Below are positions 27,950 to 35,815 of a DNA stretch of 64,000 nt, in pieces (position 1 is the first letter of the stretch; every line of letters begins with the position of its first letter). The translations under genes were made by a program, and so were the position numbers. The notes under the pieces were generated by a model that saw only the letters and a list, made by a program, of their open reading frames with translations, made no database searches and was not told the DNA's origin. The DNA is from Buttiauxella noackiae ATCC 51607 (GTDB lineage Bacteria; Pseudomonadota; Gammaproteobacteria; Enterobacterales; Enterobacteriaceae): positions 62,001 to 126,000 of the forward strand of contig NZ_LXEO01000065.1 of NCBI RefSeq assembly GCF_001654865.1, given 5' to 3'.

Positions 27950-28492
27950 ATGAAAGTTACCCAGTCCATTCCCTCCGCCACAGCATCCAAATCTGATTTT
28001 TATTCGCATGTCACACGAGTAAAACAGGCCATTGATAAAGCGGCGTCTTATCTATGTATTTTGATTGTTAGCTTAATGACGCTGCTGGTGACCTGGCAGG
28101 TTGCGTCGCGTTATTTATTTAATAGCCCGAGCGCGGTCAGTGAAGTGCTGGCGCGATATTTATTTATCTGGCTGGTGCTTATTGGTGGGGCCTATGTTTT
28201 TGGCCTGCGTGAGCATATGGCGATCACTTTTATGCGCGACAAAATGCCGCGTAAATTGCGTCTTTCACTGGAAATTATCGGTGAGTTGGCGACTTCAGTA
28301 TTTGCATTACTGGTGCTGACTATCGGTGGTTATATCGGTATGAGCCGCCAGATGGCGCAGCTCGACTCTGCATTACAAATTCCTATCGGCATTATCTACA
28401 TTGCGATTCCACTGAGTGGCGCAATGACGCTGTTCTATTGTCTGTATAACCAATATGGGTTGTTCAGAAAGTTCTCTTCGAAACAAGATTGA
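27950..28492 (+). CDS. TRAP transporter small membrane subunit (DctQ family)
   Basis: This protein of about 180 residues has four predicted membrane helices (VSLMTLLVTWQVASRY, VLARYLFIWLVLIGGAYVFG and two later ones), typical of DctQ. I prefer the ATG at 27950 (MKVTQSIPS), preceded by GGAG at 7 bases. The ATG at 27929 is buried in a GC-rich hairpin and would add seven residues. The stop TGA directly precedes the large-subunit reading frame. Confidence 0.88.
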   Translation: MKVTQSIPSATASKSDFYSHVTRVKQAIDKAASYLCILIVSLMTLLVTWQVASRYLFNSPSAVSEVLARYLFIWLVLIGGAYVFGLREHMAITFMRDKMPRKLRLSLEIIGELATSVFALLVLTIGGYIGMSRQMAQLDSALQIPIGIIYIAIPLSGAMTLFYCLYNQYGLFRKFSSKQD

Positions 28493-28504
28493 TTGGGTGT
28501 CGAT

Positions 28505-29812
28505 ATGGATATTGCAATTATTGTTGCTCTGGTGATGTTTAGCGGCGTATTTATTCTGCTGCTAGCGGGAACGCCAATTAGTATTAGTATTGGGATTTCA
28601 TCTTTCGCCGCGATGTGTCTTATTTTACCGTTAGATGGCGCGATATTAACCTCTGCCCAACGCGTTTTTGTTGGTCTCGACTCTTTTGCCCTATTAGCCA
28701 TTCCCTTCTTTATTCTGGCCGGGAATTTAATGAACAATGGCGGGATAGCCATTCGTTTAATTAACTGTGCAAAAATGGTTAGTAACTTCCTGCCGGGTCC
28801 TTTGGCGCAAACCAACGTCGTGGCTAATATGCTGTTCGGCTCGATCAGCGGTTCTGGTGTGGCATCTGCGGCGGCAGTGGGTGGCATCATGTCACCAATC
28901 CAGAAAAAAGAGCAGTACGACCCGGCGTTTAGTGCCGCGGTGAATATCGCTTCTGCACCAACGGGTATGCTGATTCCACCAAGCAACTCTTTGATTGTTT
29001 ACGCAACGGTTGCGGGCAGTGTGTCTATTTCTGCGCTGTTTATGGCGGGTTACGTGCCTGGCATTTTGTGGGGCTTAGGCGTAATGCTGGTTGCTGGTTT
29101 TATTGCTAAACGCCGGGGTTATGTCGCTGATCGTTCTGCCAATAAAGGCCAGACGCTGCGCATTCTGTTTGATGCGATTCCTAGTCTGATGATGATCGTT
29201 GTGGTTATCGGCGGCATTCTGGGCGGCGTATTTACCGCAACAGAAGCATCCGCGATTGCGGTGGTTTATTCACTGGTTCTTGGCATTATTTATCGCAACA
29301 TTAAAGTTGAAGATTTGCCGAAAATTTTCCTCGCTACTGCGAAAATGACAGCGATTGTTATTTTCATGCTGGCAGCGTCATCGATTATGTCGTGGGTAAT
29401 GGCATTTACCAAAATTCCGGCATTGATTGCATCCGGCTTACTTTCAGCAACTGATAGCTTTATCGTTATTCTGCTGATTATGAACCTGGTATTACTGCTG
29501 GTGGGCACCTTTATGGACCCAACGCCTGCGGTATTAATCTTCACCCCAATCTTCCTGCCAATTTGTATGCAGTTTGGAATGGATCCGGTGCATTTCGGAA
29601 TCATGATGGTGTTCAACTTATCGCTCGGCACAATCACGCCACCGGTAGGGCCAATATTATTTACCGGCTGTAAGGTCGGGGATATTAAGATTGAGCGCGT
29701 GATTAAACCGTTGCTGCCTTTCTTTGCGGTGATTGCGATTGTTCTGATGATGGTAACGTATTTACCGGCTATCTCTATGGCGCTGCCACAGAGCATGGGT
29801 CTGGTGAAGTAA
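28505..29812 (+). CDS. TRAP transporter large membrane subunit (DctM family)
   Basis: This protein of about 435 residues has many hydrophobic helices. It is the ion-coupled translocation subunit that accepts substrate from the DctP protein. DctM features include the glycine-rich SGSGVASAAAVGGIM and IPPSNSLIVYATV. The ATG at 28505 (MDIAIIVALV) is preferred; an in-frame TTG at 28493 immediately follows the small-subunit stop and could also initiate. It is the last gene of the TRAP operon. Confidence 0.9.
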   Translation: MDIAIIVALVMFSGVFILLLAGTPISISIGISSFAAMCLILPLDGAILTSAQRVFVGLDSFALLAIPFFILAGNLMNNGGIAIRLINCAKMVSNFLPGPLAQTNVVANMLFGSISGSGVASAAAVGGIMSPIQKKEQYDPAFSAAVNIASAPTGMLIPPSNSLIVYATVAGSVSISALFMAGYVPGILWGLGVMLVAGFIAKRRGYVADRSANKGQTLRILFDAIPSLMMIVVVIGGILGGVFTATEASAIAVVYSLVLGIIYRNIKVEDLPKIFLATAKMTAIVIFMLAASSIMSWVMAFTKIPALIASGLLSATDSFIVILLIMNLVLLLVGTFMDPTPAVLIFTPIFLPICMQFGMDPVHFGIMMVFNLSLGTITPPVGPILFTGCKVGDIKIERVIKPLLPFFAVIAIVLMMVTYLPAISMALPQSMGLVK

Positions 29813-29820
29813 GGGAAGTT

Positions 29821-29842
29821 GAGCGGGGATTTGTCCCCGCTC
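29821..29842 (+). terminator. Hairpin ending the TRAP operon
   Basis: GAGCGGGGA (29821-29829), TTTG, TCCCCGCTC (29834-29842) is a perfect 9-base stem eight bases after the stop. There is no T tract, so it is an imperfect intrinsic terminator or a 3'-end stabiliser. Confidence 0.65.
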
Positions 29843-29871
29843 AGATTGCTTACAAAGGGTGATGAACGGGT

Positions 29872-29947
29872 TTTGTAGGGGGGATAAGCGTTAGCGTCAT
29901 CCACCATTTTCACCAGTATTGTCGGATGACGCTGCGCTTATCCGACC
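29872..29947. repeat. REP/BIME-type element
   Basis: GATAAGCGTTAGCGTCATCC and the inverted GGATGACGCTGCGCTTATCC form a two-unit REP element downstream of the TRAP operon. The remaining bases up to 30135 contain nothing I can support. Confidence 0.72.
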
Positions 29948-30135
29948 TGGTAAAAGGTTTGTCATTAGCCTTAGCGCGCCCATCACTAATGCGCCGCTAA
30001 TTCCTGAAAGAATGCGGGGTTAGCTTGGATAGTTGCCATCCTGATTTTTCGCAACCCACCACTTCACGAAGAGCCTTTCTTATTCCGCGCGGCAATTATG
30101 CCAGTCGGAAGATCTCTAAAAGTAAAGGATTCGAA

Positions 30136-30630
30136 TTACAAGGGCACTTCGATTTCAAGTGCAGCAACAATTGCGGCCTCCATTTTCTCCGGGGTGGAGA
30201 TCGGTGCAAAACGCTTGAGCGGTTTGCCGTCGCGTCCAATCAGGAACTTCGTAAAGTTCCACTTGATTCGCCCGCCCAACAAACCTGGCAATTCGTCTTT
30301 CAGGTAACGAAATACCGGGTGCGTTGCTGGGCCGTTAACCTCCACTTTCTCGAACATCGGGAAGCTCACACCGTAGTTGATGTGACAGGTCTGCGCGATT
30401 TCATCGGCACCGCCGGGTTCCTGCTTACCGAACTGGTTGCAGGGGAAACCAAGCACCACCAGCCCCTGGTCTGCGTACTTCTTGTAGAGCGCTTCAAGGC
30501 CTGCGTATTGCGGTGTGAAGCCACAATGGCTGGCGGTATTGACCACCAGAACCAGCTTGCCAGCGTAGTCGGCCATAGAGATGAGCTGGCCACGCAGACT
30601 GATGGCAGTAAGTTGATGAAAGGTGGTCAT
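30136..30630 (-). CDS. Glutathione peroxidase family protein
   Basis: This 164-residue thioredoxin-fold peroxidase has the peroxidatic cysteine in VNTASHCGFTPQY (Cys36), the catalytic glutamine in GFPCNQFGKQEPG and the tryptophan in IKWNFTKFLIGRDG. It reduces hydroperoxides with glutathione or, as in many bacterial homologues, thioredoxin. It is a relative of E. coli BtuE (about 183 residues) but shorter and not clearly the orthologue, so no symbol is given. It stands alone between the TRAP operon and the amino-sugar-acid operon, transcribed opposite to both. Confidence 0.9.
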   Translation of the reverse strand: MTTFHQLTAISLRGQLISMADYAGKLVLVVNTASHCGFTPQYAGLEALYKKYADQGLVVLGFPCNQFGKQEPGGADEIAQTCHINYGVSFPMFEKVEVNGPATHPVFRYLKDELPGLLGGRIKWNFTKFLIGRDGKPLKRFAPISTPEKMEAAIVAALEIEVPL

Positions 30631-31063
30631 GTCGAAATCCTCAGAGCAGAATCAGTTTGACGTTAGTATTGCCACATAGCAGCGTTGCTGCTCGGGCGCG
30701 TAGTCAATACGGGATCTTTTTTTCATAGTAACGCCAATGAATTAGAGGAAGCACCGGGATTGGGTACCCGGAGGGACGCCAACCAACTCCCAATACCCAT
30801 TCATAAGCCTTTCCAATACTTCCCCTAAAATGCCCATCACATCACAATTTCGCTCAAAAATTAACACTGTCATCAATACATTCACCATCACTAATTCGTG
30901 AGACTAATCACATTAACCCAGCGAATTATCATGAATCGGCCACTTTTTGTGGTGCATATCACTCTTGCCTGCGGGATTTCCACTTCAAAGTGGAAAACAA
31001 CTCGCTACAAACCTTTAACGCCCGCCGATACCTTAAAAGCCTGACAGTGAAGAGGTACGTAGT
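30631..31063. promoter_or_regulatory. Control region of the amino-sugar-acid (DUF4310-4312) operon
   Basis: This 433-base gap between divergent genes has no supported ORF. Its striking element is a perfect inverted repeat, TTTCCACTT-CA-AAGTGGAAA (30977-30996), about 70 bases before the first gene. That is a suitable position for an operator bound by the PRD regulator encoded at the far end of the cluster. Confidence 0.5.
30977..30996. promoter_or_regulatory. Perfect 9-base inverted repeat, operator candidate
   Basis: TTTCCACTT (30977-30985) and AAGTGGAAA (30988-30996) are exact reverse complements separated by two bases. The dyad lies upstream of the operon start and is not followed by a T tract, so an operator is more likely than a terminator. 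Confidence 0.5.
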
Positions 31064-31399
31064 GTGAATGACGGAGCGGTAATGGTTAATGAAGCCGGGA
31101 GTACCGAGAAAACGCTACTCACAGAGCGAGTGCTGGCGTTTATCACCAGGCTGCTAAAGAACAGAAACATCACGCCGAACGCGGTGCAGGAACAGATGTT
31201 GGCATCCCACGTTCGTGCCATGGCGCATAGGTCACTGACCGGCGAGCCATTGCCAGAAGTTGAAGAGAGCCTGTTTGACGAAATCTCTGATGACTCTCTG
31301 GAAATGGCAAAAGAAGTGGTGGAGCAATTTGGCAATTTACCGATTGAAGAAGCGTGGTTGTTGTCAGTGCATTTCGAAGTCGCGAAAGACAATCTTTGA
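31064..31399 (+). CDS. Stand-alone PRD-domain protein (EF_0829/AHA_3910-like)
   Basis: This 111-residue cytosolic protein is essentially one PTS regulation domain, with histidines in SHVRAMAHRS (about residues 45-54). It has no DNA-binding or RNA-binding domain. PRDs are phosphorylated by HPr or EII proteins on histidine. A GTG start at 31064 has AGAGG upstream; an ATG at 31082 (MVNEAGS) with GGAG is equally plausible. It heads the operon and is known in the same context in Enterococcus and Aeromonas clusters (TIGRFAM-type family, recalled from memory). Role unknown: possibly a PTS phosphorylation sensor or a subunit acting with the regulator at 37815. Confidence 0.85.
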   Translation: MNDGAVMVNEAGSTEKTLLTERVLAFITRLLKNRNITPNAVQEQMLASHVRAMAHRSLTGEPLPEVEESLFDEISDDSLEMAKEVVEQFGNLPIEEAWLLSVHFEVAKDNL

Positions 31400-31416
31400 A
31401 TAATCAGGAGATTCAG

Positions 31417-31779
31417 ATGGAACAGATTACCGTAGTTATTGGCGACCGTTTGGGTAAAGGCCAGAAAGTGGCCGCAGGGATTGAAAAAGCGGGTGGCCGC
31501 GCCGTGGTGATTGCAGGCGTTGCTGCTGATATGAAACTGGGTGATGTGATGAAAGCAGAAAATGCCACCTTTGGTATCTCTTTCTGCGGCAGCGGTGGTG
31601 CCGGGGCTATCACCGCGCAGACTAAACACGGCTACAAAGCCAAGTACGGCATGCGCTCTGTGGAAGAAGGTGTTACTGCGATCAACGAAGGCAACAATGT
31701 TCTGGGCTTCGGCTTTATGGACAAAGAAGAACTGGGCGAGCGTCTGGTGCAGGCCTGGGCCAAGAAGTACGGAAAGTGA
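31417..31779 (+). CDS. Glycine-rich SFCGS family protein
   Basis: This 120-residue cytosolic protein of unknown function has the hallmark GISFCGSGGAGAI near residues 53-65, with Cys57. The start at 31417 (MEQITVVIGD) follows CAGGAG at six bases. An upstream in-frame ATG inside the previous gene is rejected. The N-terminal VVIGDRLGKGQKVAAGIEKAGG and the Cys-Gly-Ser-Gly-Gly loop recall a nucleotide- or phosphate-binding fold. The cysteine loop is reminiscent of PTS EIIB phosphocysteine loops, which is inference only. It always accompanies DUF4310-4312 genes, as here. Confidence 0.85.
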   Translation: MEQITVVIGDRLGKGQKVAAGIEKAGGRAVVIAGVAADMKLGDVMKAENATFGISFCGSGGAGAITAQTKHGYKAKYGMRSVEEGVTAINEGNNVLGFGFMDKEELGERLVQAWAKKYGK

Positions 31780-31781
31780 GT

Positions 31782-32078
31782 ATGAAAGAACACTTCTCAG
31801 AAACGGTGAGAGTGAAGGGGCGTGGTGATACCAAAGCCAAAGCCTTTGCCGATGCTCTGAACCATGTTCAGGGCTCGGTTCTGAAATCTTCTCCCCACAT
31901 TTTACTGCGTATTGAGCCACAGGATGTGCAGGTTGTTCAGGCGCGGGTACAGGTTAAGAAAGAGGCATTTTTGTTCTTCTTTCTGAAGCGCGAAAAACGC
32001 ATGTTCAGCGTGGAGCTGGATGTTTCGGTCAACGTAACAGCGATAAATCTCGATAAGGTAGATTTCGCCACGACCTAA
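31782..32078 (+). CDS. DUF4312 family protein
   Basis: This 98-residue small cytosolic protein starts MKEHFSETVRVKGRG, two bases after the preceding stop. An in-frame GTG two codons earlier is possible. No known catalytic motif is seen; the KEAFLFFFLKREKRM stretch is hydrophobic-basic and may contact the membrane partners. It is conserved with the SFCGS, DUF4311 and DUF4310 proteins as a four-gene block. Function not established; it may be a soluble subunit of the membrane complex. Confidence 0.82.
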   Translation: MKEHFSETVRVKGRGDTKAKAFADALNHVQGSVLKSSPHILLRIEPQDVQVVQARVQVKKEAFLFFFLKREKRMFSVELDVSVNVTAINLDKVDFATT

Positions 32079-32101
32079 AATCACACAGAAAGGACAGACA
32101 G

Positions 32102-32878
32102 ATGTTCTTAATAATACTAATAAAATCGCTAATAATCGGGGGGCTCGTCGGCGTAGGTGTTGGCGCTGGAGCTGCACGTATGTTTCACGCGCCAACCACT
32201 CAAGGGATGGGCGCTTTTCGTACTCTTGGTGAACTTAACTCCTGTGAAGGAGACCCGGCTTCACACTTCTCATTTGGCTTAGGTTTCTTCTTCAACGCCT
32301 GGGCGTCGTCCGTTGCGGCCGGTGCTTTTACCCAGGATGTTGACCACCGCATTATCCCAAACTGGGGCGCTGCCGCGTTGATGGTGAAAAACCGTAACGT
32401 CGCGCAAACCCTGCATGACCCGAAAAAGATGGCTATCGCTTGCGGTGTCATCGGCATGATTGTCGTTACCTTCCTTAACACCACCGCTTCCGCCGTTCCG
32501 GCAGCATTACAGGTTACCGCAGTAAAAGTTCTGGTTCCTGCGGCGAACCTGCTGGTTAACACCGTGATGCCAGTGATCTTCTGGCTGGCGGCGATTGATG
32601 CCGGTAAGAAATCAGGCTTCTGGGCGACGATTTTCGGCGGCTGCGCACAACTGATTATGGGCAACGCTGTGCCTGGTTTGGTACTCGGCATCCTGATTGG
32701 TAAAGGTGTGGAAGAGAGCGGCTGGAACCATGTCACTAAAGTGATGATGGTGGCGATTGTCGCGCTATTTGTCTTGAGTGGTTTCTTCCGCGGCTTCGAC
32801 ATGAAAATGATCGAATCCTTCCATCTGACTGTGCCGAACTGGCTGGATCTGATTCATAACTCGCTGAGCGGAAAATAA
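32102..32878 (+). CDS. DUF4311 family polytopic membrane protein
   Basis: This 258-residue inner-membrane protein has about six predicted helices. Examples are LIIGGLVGVGVGAGAARM (about 10-27), IACGVIGMIVVTFLNT and VMMVAIVALFVLSGFF. A glycine-rich N-terminus and the conserved-looking LGELNSCEGDPASHFSFGLGFFFNAWASS (positions about 42-70) mark the family. It is expected to form a membrane complex with the DUF4310 protein, probably as a transporter of the substrate degraded by the downstream enzymes. That role is inferred from context only. Confidence 0.85.
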   Translation: MFLIILIKSLIIGGLVGVGVGAGAARMFHAPTTQGMGAFRTLGELNSCEGDPASHFSFGLGFFFNAWASSVAAGAFTQDVDHRIIPNWGAAALMVKNRNVAQTLHDPKKMAIACGVIGMIVVTFLNTTASAVPAALQVTAVKVLVPAANLLVNTVMPVIFWLAAIDAGKKSGFWATIFGGCAQLIMGNAVPGLVLGILIGKGVEESGWNHVTKVMMVAIVALFVLSGFFRGFDMKMIESFHLTVPNWLDLIHNSLSGK

Positions 32879-32889
32879 GGGAGCCTGTG

Positions 32890-33531
32890 ATGGAAGAGAA
32901 TAAAGGTTTTTGGTACGCCGACTGGTCGTTCCCGATTTTTGTTGGCCTGCTTTCCTCCGGCGTGTTTGCCGGAACACACATGTACTACCTGTATGGCATC
33001 GGCGCATTTAACGAAGTGGCGTTTGTTTCCATGCTGCGTGCCGGGATAGATACCGGTGTATATGGCGCAGTCGCCGCATTTGGTGCCAGCTTCCTGTTTG
33101 CCCGCATCATTGAAGGCTCATTAGTCGGGATTCTGGATATCGGCGGGGCGATTCAAACCGGTGTTGGGCTGGGCGTGCCAGCGCTGTTACTCGGCGCGGG
33201 TATCATCTTCCCGGTTGCGAACTTTGCGGCTTCACTGGTAACCGGCCTGGTGATTGGCCTGGCGATTGGTTATGTGATTATTCTGGCGCGTAAATTCACC
33301 ATCAACCAGAGCAATTCAACCTACGGCGCGGACGTAATGATGGGCGCAGGCAACGCTTCCGGTCGCTTCCTTGGGCCGTTGATTATCCTGAGCGCAATGG
33401 CCGCTTCCATTCCGATTGGTATCGGCTCCTTGATTGGTTCTCTGCTGTTTTATCTGTGGAATAAACCGATTACCGGTGGCGCGATTCTTGGCGCAATGCT
33501 GTTTGGGGCATTCTTCCCGATTGCTTTGTAG
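32890..33531 (+). CDS. DUF4310 family polytopic membrane protein
   Basis: This 213-residue inner-membrane protein has about six helices and repeated Gly-Ala-rich segments (GAIQTGVGLGVPALLLGAGI, LVTGLVIGLAIGYVIILAR). I prefer the ATG at 32890 (MEENKGFWYADWSFP), six bases after AGGGAG; a GTG directly in front is possible. It follows DUF4311 by 11 bases, so the two are co-translated. Together they resemble a two-component permease, but no family member known to me has a demonstrated transport activity. Confidence 0.85.
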   Translation: MEENKGFWYADWSFPIFVGLLSSGVFAGTHMYYLYGIGAFNEVAFVSMLRAGIDTGVYGAVAAFGASFLFARIIEGSLVGILDIGGAIQTGVGLGVPALLLGAGIIFPVANFAASLVTGLVIGLAIGYVIILARKFTINQSNSTYGADVMMGAGNASGRFLGPLIILSAMAASIPIGIGSLIGSLLFYLWNKPITGGAILGAMLFGAFFPIAL

Positions 33532-33540
33532 TCCTTTTTG

Positions 33541-33564
33541 GGCGGGAAGCGTATGCCTCCCGCC
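33541..33564 (+). promoter_or_regulatory. Intercistronic hairpin between permease and enzyme genes
   Basis: GGCGGGA (33541-33547) pairs with TCCCGCC (33558-33564), with an inner GC/GC pair. It lies between DUF4310 and the amidohydrolase gene and could set different message levels for the two halves of the operon. Confidence 0.5.
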
Positions 33565-33579
33565 AGTCAGGAGAAAACC

Positions 33580-34713
33580 ATGTTTGACTTAATCCTGCGT
33601 AACGCCTGTCTGGTGGATGATACCGTCATCGACATTGCGCTGACGGATGGAAAAATTGCCGCGCTTGGCGAGATCACAGGCGAGGCAAAAGAAGAGCGCC
33701 AGCTTAATGGCGAATACTACGTCAGCGCGGGCTGGATTGATTCTCACGTCCACTGCTACCAAAAATCCCCCATTTATCATGACGATCCTGACAGCATCGG
33801 CATTAATACTGGCGTGACGACCGTTATTGATGCCGGGAGCACAGGCGCTGACGATATCGACGAGTTTTACGAGCTAACTCGCAAAGCGACGACGGATGTT
33901 TACGCATTACTGAACGTCTCGCGTGTCGGGTTGATTGCACAGAACGAACTGTCGAATATGGCGAATATCGACAACATCGCCGTGCGTGATGCGGTAAAGC
34001 GCCATCCTGGATTTATCGTTGGCATCAAAGCGCGCATGAGCAGCAGCGTAGTAGGGGAAAACGGCATCAAACCGCTGGAACGTGCGAAAGAAATCCAGCG
34101 CGAAAATGGTGATTTACCACTGATGGTACACATCGGTAATAACCCGCCGGATCTTGATGAAATTGCCAATTTACTGACAAGCGGCGACATCATTACTCAC
34201 TGCTACAACGGCAAACCGAACCGGATTCTCACGCCTGCTGGTGAATTACGAGCGTCGATTTCCAGTGCGATTGCGCGTGGCGTGCGTCTCGATGTGGGCC
34301 ACGGCTCCGCCAGTTTCAGCTTCGAAGTGGCGAAAATCGCTATCAGTAAAGGGATTCTGCCCCACACCATCAGCTCCGATATTTACTGCCGCAATCGTAT
34401 TAACGGCCCGGTACATAGCCTCGCAGTGGTGATGTCTAAATTCCTCTCCATTGGCATGTCTCTGCCACAAGTGATTGATTGCGTTACCGCACATGCAGCG
34501 CAAGGGTTACGCCTGACGAATAAAGGGCGCTTATCCGTGGGGCTTGATGGCGACCTGACTATTTTTGCCAAACGCCGTCAACCGACGATCTTTATCGATT
34601 CAGAAAGTCAGACGCTCCAGGGCGAACAACTGCTGGTGGCACTTGCCGCCGTTCGCGCCGGGAAGTGGTTTGTTACCGAACAAGGGAAGGAAGAACATGT
34701 CTTCGATTTATGA
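33580..34713 (+). CDS. Amidohydrolase/deacetylase-family metallohydrolase
   Basis: This 377-residue TIM-barrel metal-dependent hydrolase is related to dihydroorotases. Ligands seen are the HxH pair in DSHVHCYQ, a lysine candidate for carbamylation in GIKARMSSS, histidines in MVHIGNNPPD and ITHCYNGK, and an aspartate in ISSDIYCRN. All metal positions therefore appear intact. I chose the ATG at 33580 (MFDLILRNACLV), with CAGGAG upstream. Its 3' end overlaps the next gene by 17 bases. In this context it probably removes an acyl, carbamoyl or lactam group from an amino-sugar acid before the lyase step; the substrate is not known. Confidence 0.88.
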   Translation: MFDLILRNACLVDDTVIDIALTDGKIAALGEITGEAKEERQLNGEYYVSAGWIDSHVHCYQKSPIYHDDPDSIGINTGVTTVIDAGSTGADDIDEFYELTRKATTDVYALLNVSRVGLIAQNELSNMANIDNIAVRDAVKRHPGFIVGIKARMSSSVVGENGIKPLERAKEIQRENGDLPLMVHIGNNPPDLDEIANLLTSGDIITHCYNGKPNRILTPAGELRASISSAIARGVRLDVGHGSASFSFEVAKIAISKGILPHTISSDIYCRNRINGPVHSLAVVMSKFLSIGMSLPQVIDCVTAHAAQGLRLTNKGRLSVGLDGDLTIFAKRRQPTIFIDSESQTLQGEQLLVALAAVRAGKWFVTEQGKEEHVFDL

Positions 34714-35815
34714 GAAATACAATTTAAAACAAGTCATTAATGCATCTGGCCGCATGACGGCACTTGGTGTTTCTACCCCGCGCCCGGAAGTGGTCGAAGC
34801 CGTAGCTAACGGTATGAATCATTATTTTGAGATGAAAGACCTGGTGAACAAAACCGGGGAGTACATCGCCAAACTACTGGACGTTGAAGCCGCAACGGTG
34901 GTGTCTTGCGCATCTGCGGGTATCGCGCAATCCGTGGCGGCTGTGTTAGTGAAGGATAACGCCTGGCTGATAGAAAACCTGCATGGCACGCCACTTGAGA
35001 ATAACGAAATTGTGTTGCCGAAAGGCCACAACGTGAACTTCGGCGCACCGGTTGGCACCATGGTTTATCTCGGTGGTGGCAAAGTGGTGGAAGCGGGTTA
35101 TGCCAACGAATGCTCTGCCGAACAACTAGCTGCTGCCATCTCCCCGCGTACCGCCGCCATTTTGTATATCAAATCGCATCACTCGGTACAGAAAAGCATG
35201 CTCAGTGTTGAGCAGGCGGCGGTCGTGGCGCGCAAACATAACCTGCCGCTGATTGTTGATGCTGCCGCAGAAGAAGATTTGCAGTGCTACTACCGCGCAG
35301 GTGCTGATCTGGTGATTTACAGCGGTGCAAAAGCAATTGAAGGGCCAACCAGCGGCCTGGTAATTGGCAAAGCGCAGTACGTTGAGTGGGTGAAGCTGCA
35401 AACCGGCGGTATTGGCCGCGCCATGAAAGTGGGCAAAGAGGGCATTCTTGGACTGACCTGTGCCATCGAACACTACTTAACAGCAGCCAAAGAGAGTGGG
35501 GTGCAAATGGTCGAAAAAATGACGCCGTTTATCAGTAGCCTCAACACCCTTAATGGCGTGAGCGCCCGTGTAGTGTGGGATTCTGCAGGGCGTGATATCG
35601 CGCGTACTGAGATTAAGTTCGATGAAGCGGTTATCGGCATCAGCACCAGCGAACTGGTGAGCGCGTTGAAACAGGGTGAGTACGCGATTTTCTTCCGCGG
35701 CTACAAAGCCAATGAAGGGATTATCGAAGCCGATGTGCGTAGCGTCAGCCCGCAACAGTTAGAGATTATTTATCACTGTATTAGCGCATTGGTAAGCAAG
35801 GAGAAGCAGGCATGA
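34697..35815 (+). CDS. PLP-dependent ammonia lyase of the D-glucosaminate-6-phosphate (DgaE) family
   Basis: This 372-residue SelA-related fold-type I PLP enzyme has the Schiff-base lysine in IYSGAKAIEGPTSG. In Salmonella, DgaE converts D-glucosaminate-6-phosphate to 2-keto-3-deoxygluconate-6-phosphate and ammonia. The ATG at 34697 (MSSIYEKYNLKQ) lies inside the end of the amidohydrolase gene, with GGAAGGAAG upstream. It overlaps the aldolase gene by 4 bases. The D-glucosaminate PTS genes of Salmonella (dgaABCD) are not here; the DUF4310-4312 block occupies that position. Confidence 0.88.
   Translation: MSSIYEKYNLKQVINASGRMTALGVSTPRPEVVEAVANGMNHYFEMKDLVNKTGEYIAKLLDVEAATVVSCASAGIAQSVAAVLVKDNAWLIENLHGTPLENNEIVLPKGHNVNFGAPVGTMVYLGGGKVVEAGYANECSAEQLAAAISPRTAAILYIKSHHSVQKSMLSVEQAAVVARKHNLPLIVDAAAEEDLQCYYRAGADLVIYSGAKAIEGPTSGLVIGKAQYVEWVKLQTGGIGRAMKVGKEGILGLTCAIEHYLTAAKESGVQMVEKMTPFISSLNTLNGVSARVVWDSAGRDIARTEIKFDEAVIGISTSELVSALKQGEYAIFFRGYKANEGIIEADVRSVSPQQLEIIYHCISALVSKEKQA

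Noticed and set aside
29290-29913. Minus-strand ORF of 207 codons
   Set aside because: Antisense shadow of the TRAP large-subunit gene, running into a REP element.
30136-30630. Assignment of symbol btuE
   Set aside because: It is shorter than BtuE and not in the btuCED context; only the glutathione peroxidase family is supported.
30025-30660. Plus-strand ORF of 211 codons
   Set aside because: It is antisense to the glutathione peroxidase gene, whose catalytic motifs are intact on the other strand.
30941-30970. Possible sigma-54 promoter (TGGTGCATA...TTGCC)
   Set aside because: The spacing between the GG and GC elements is four bases too long for a -24/-12 promoter, and the linked regulator has no AAA+ domain.
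31033-31920. Long minus-strand ORF of 295 codons
   Set aside because: It lies antisense to three tightly spaced genes of the DUF4310-4312 operon that have ribosome sites and family motifs; its own translation shows no recognisable domain.
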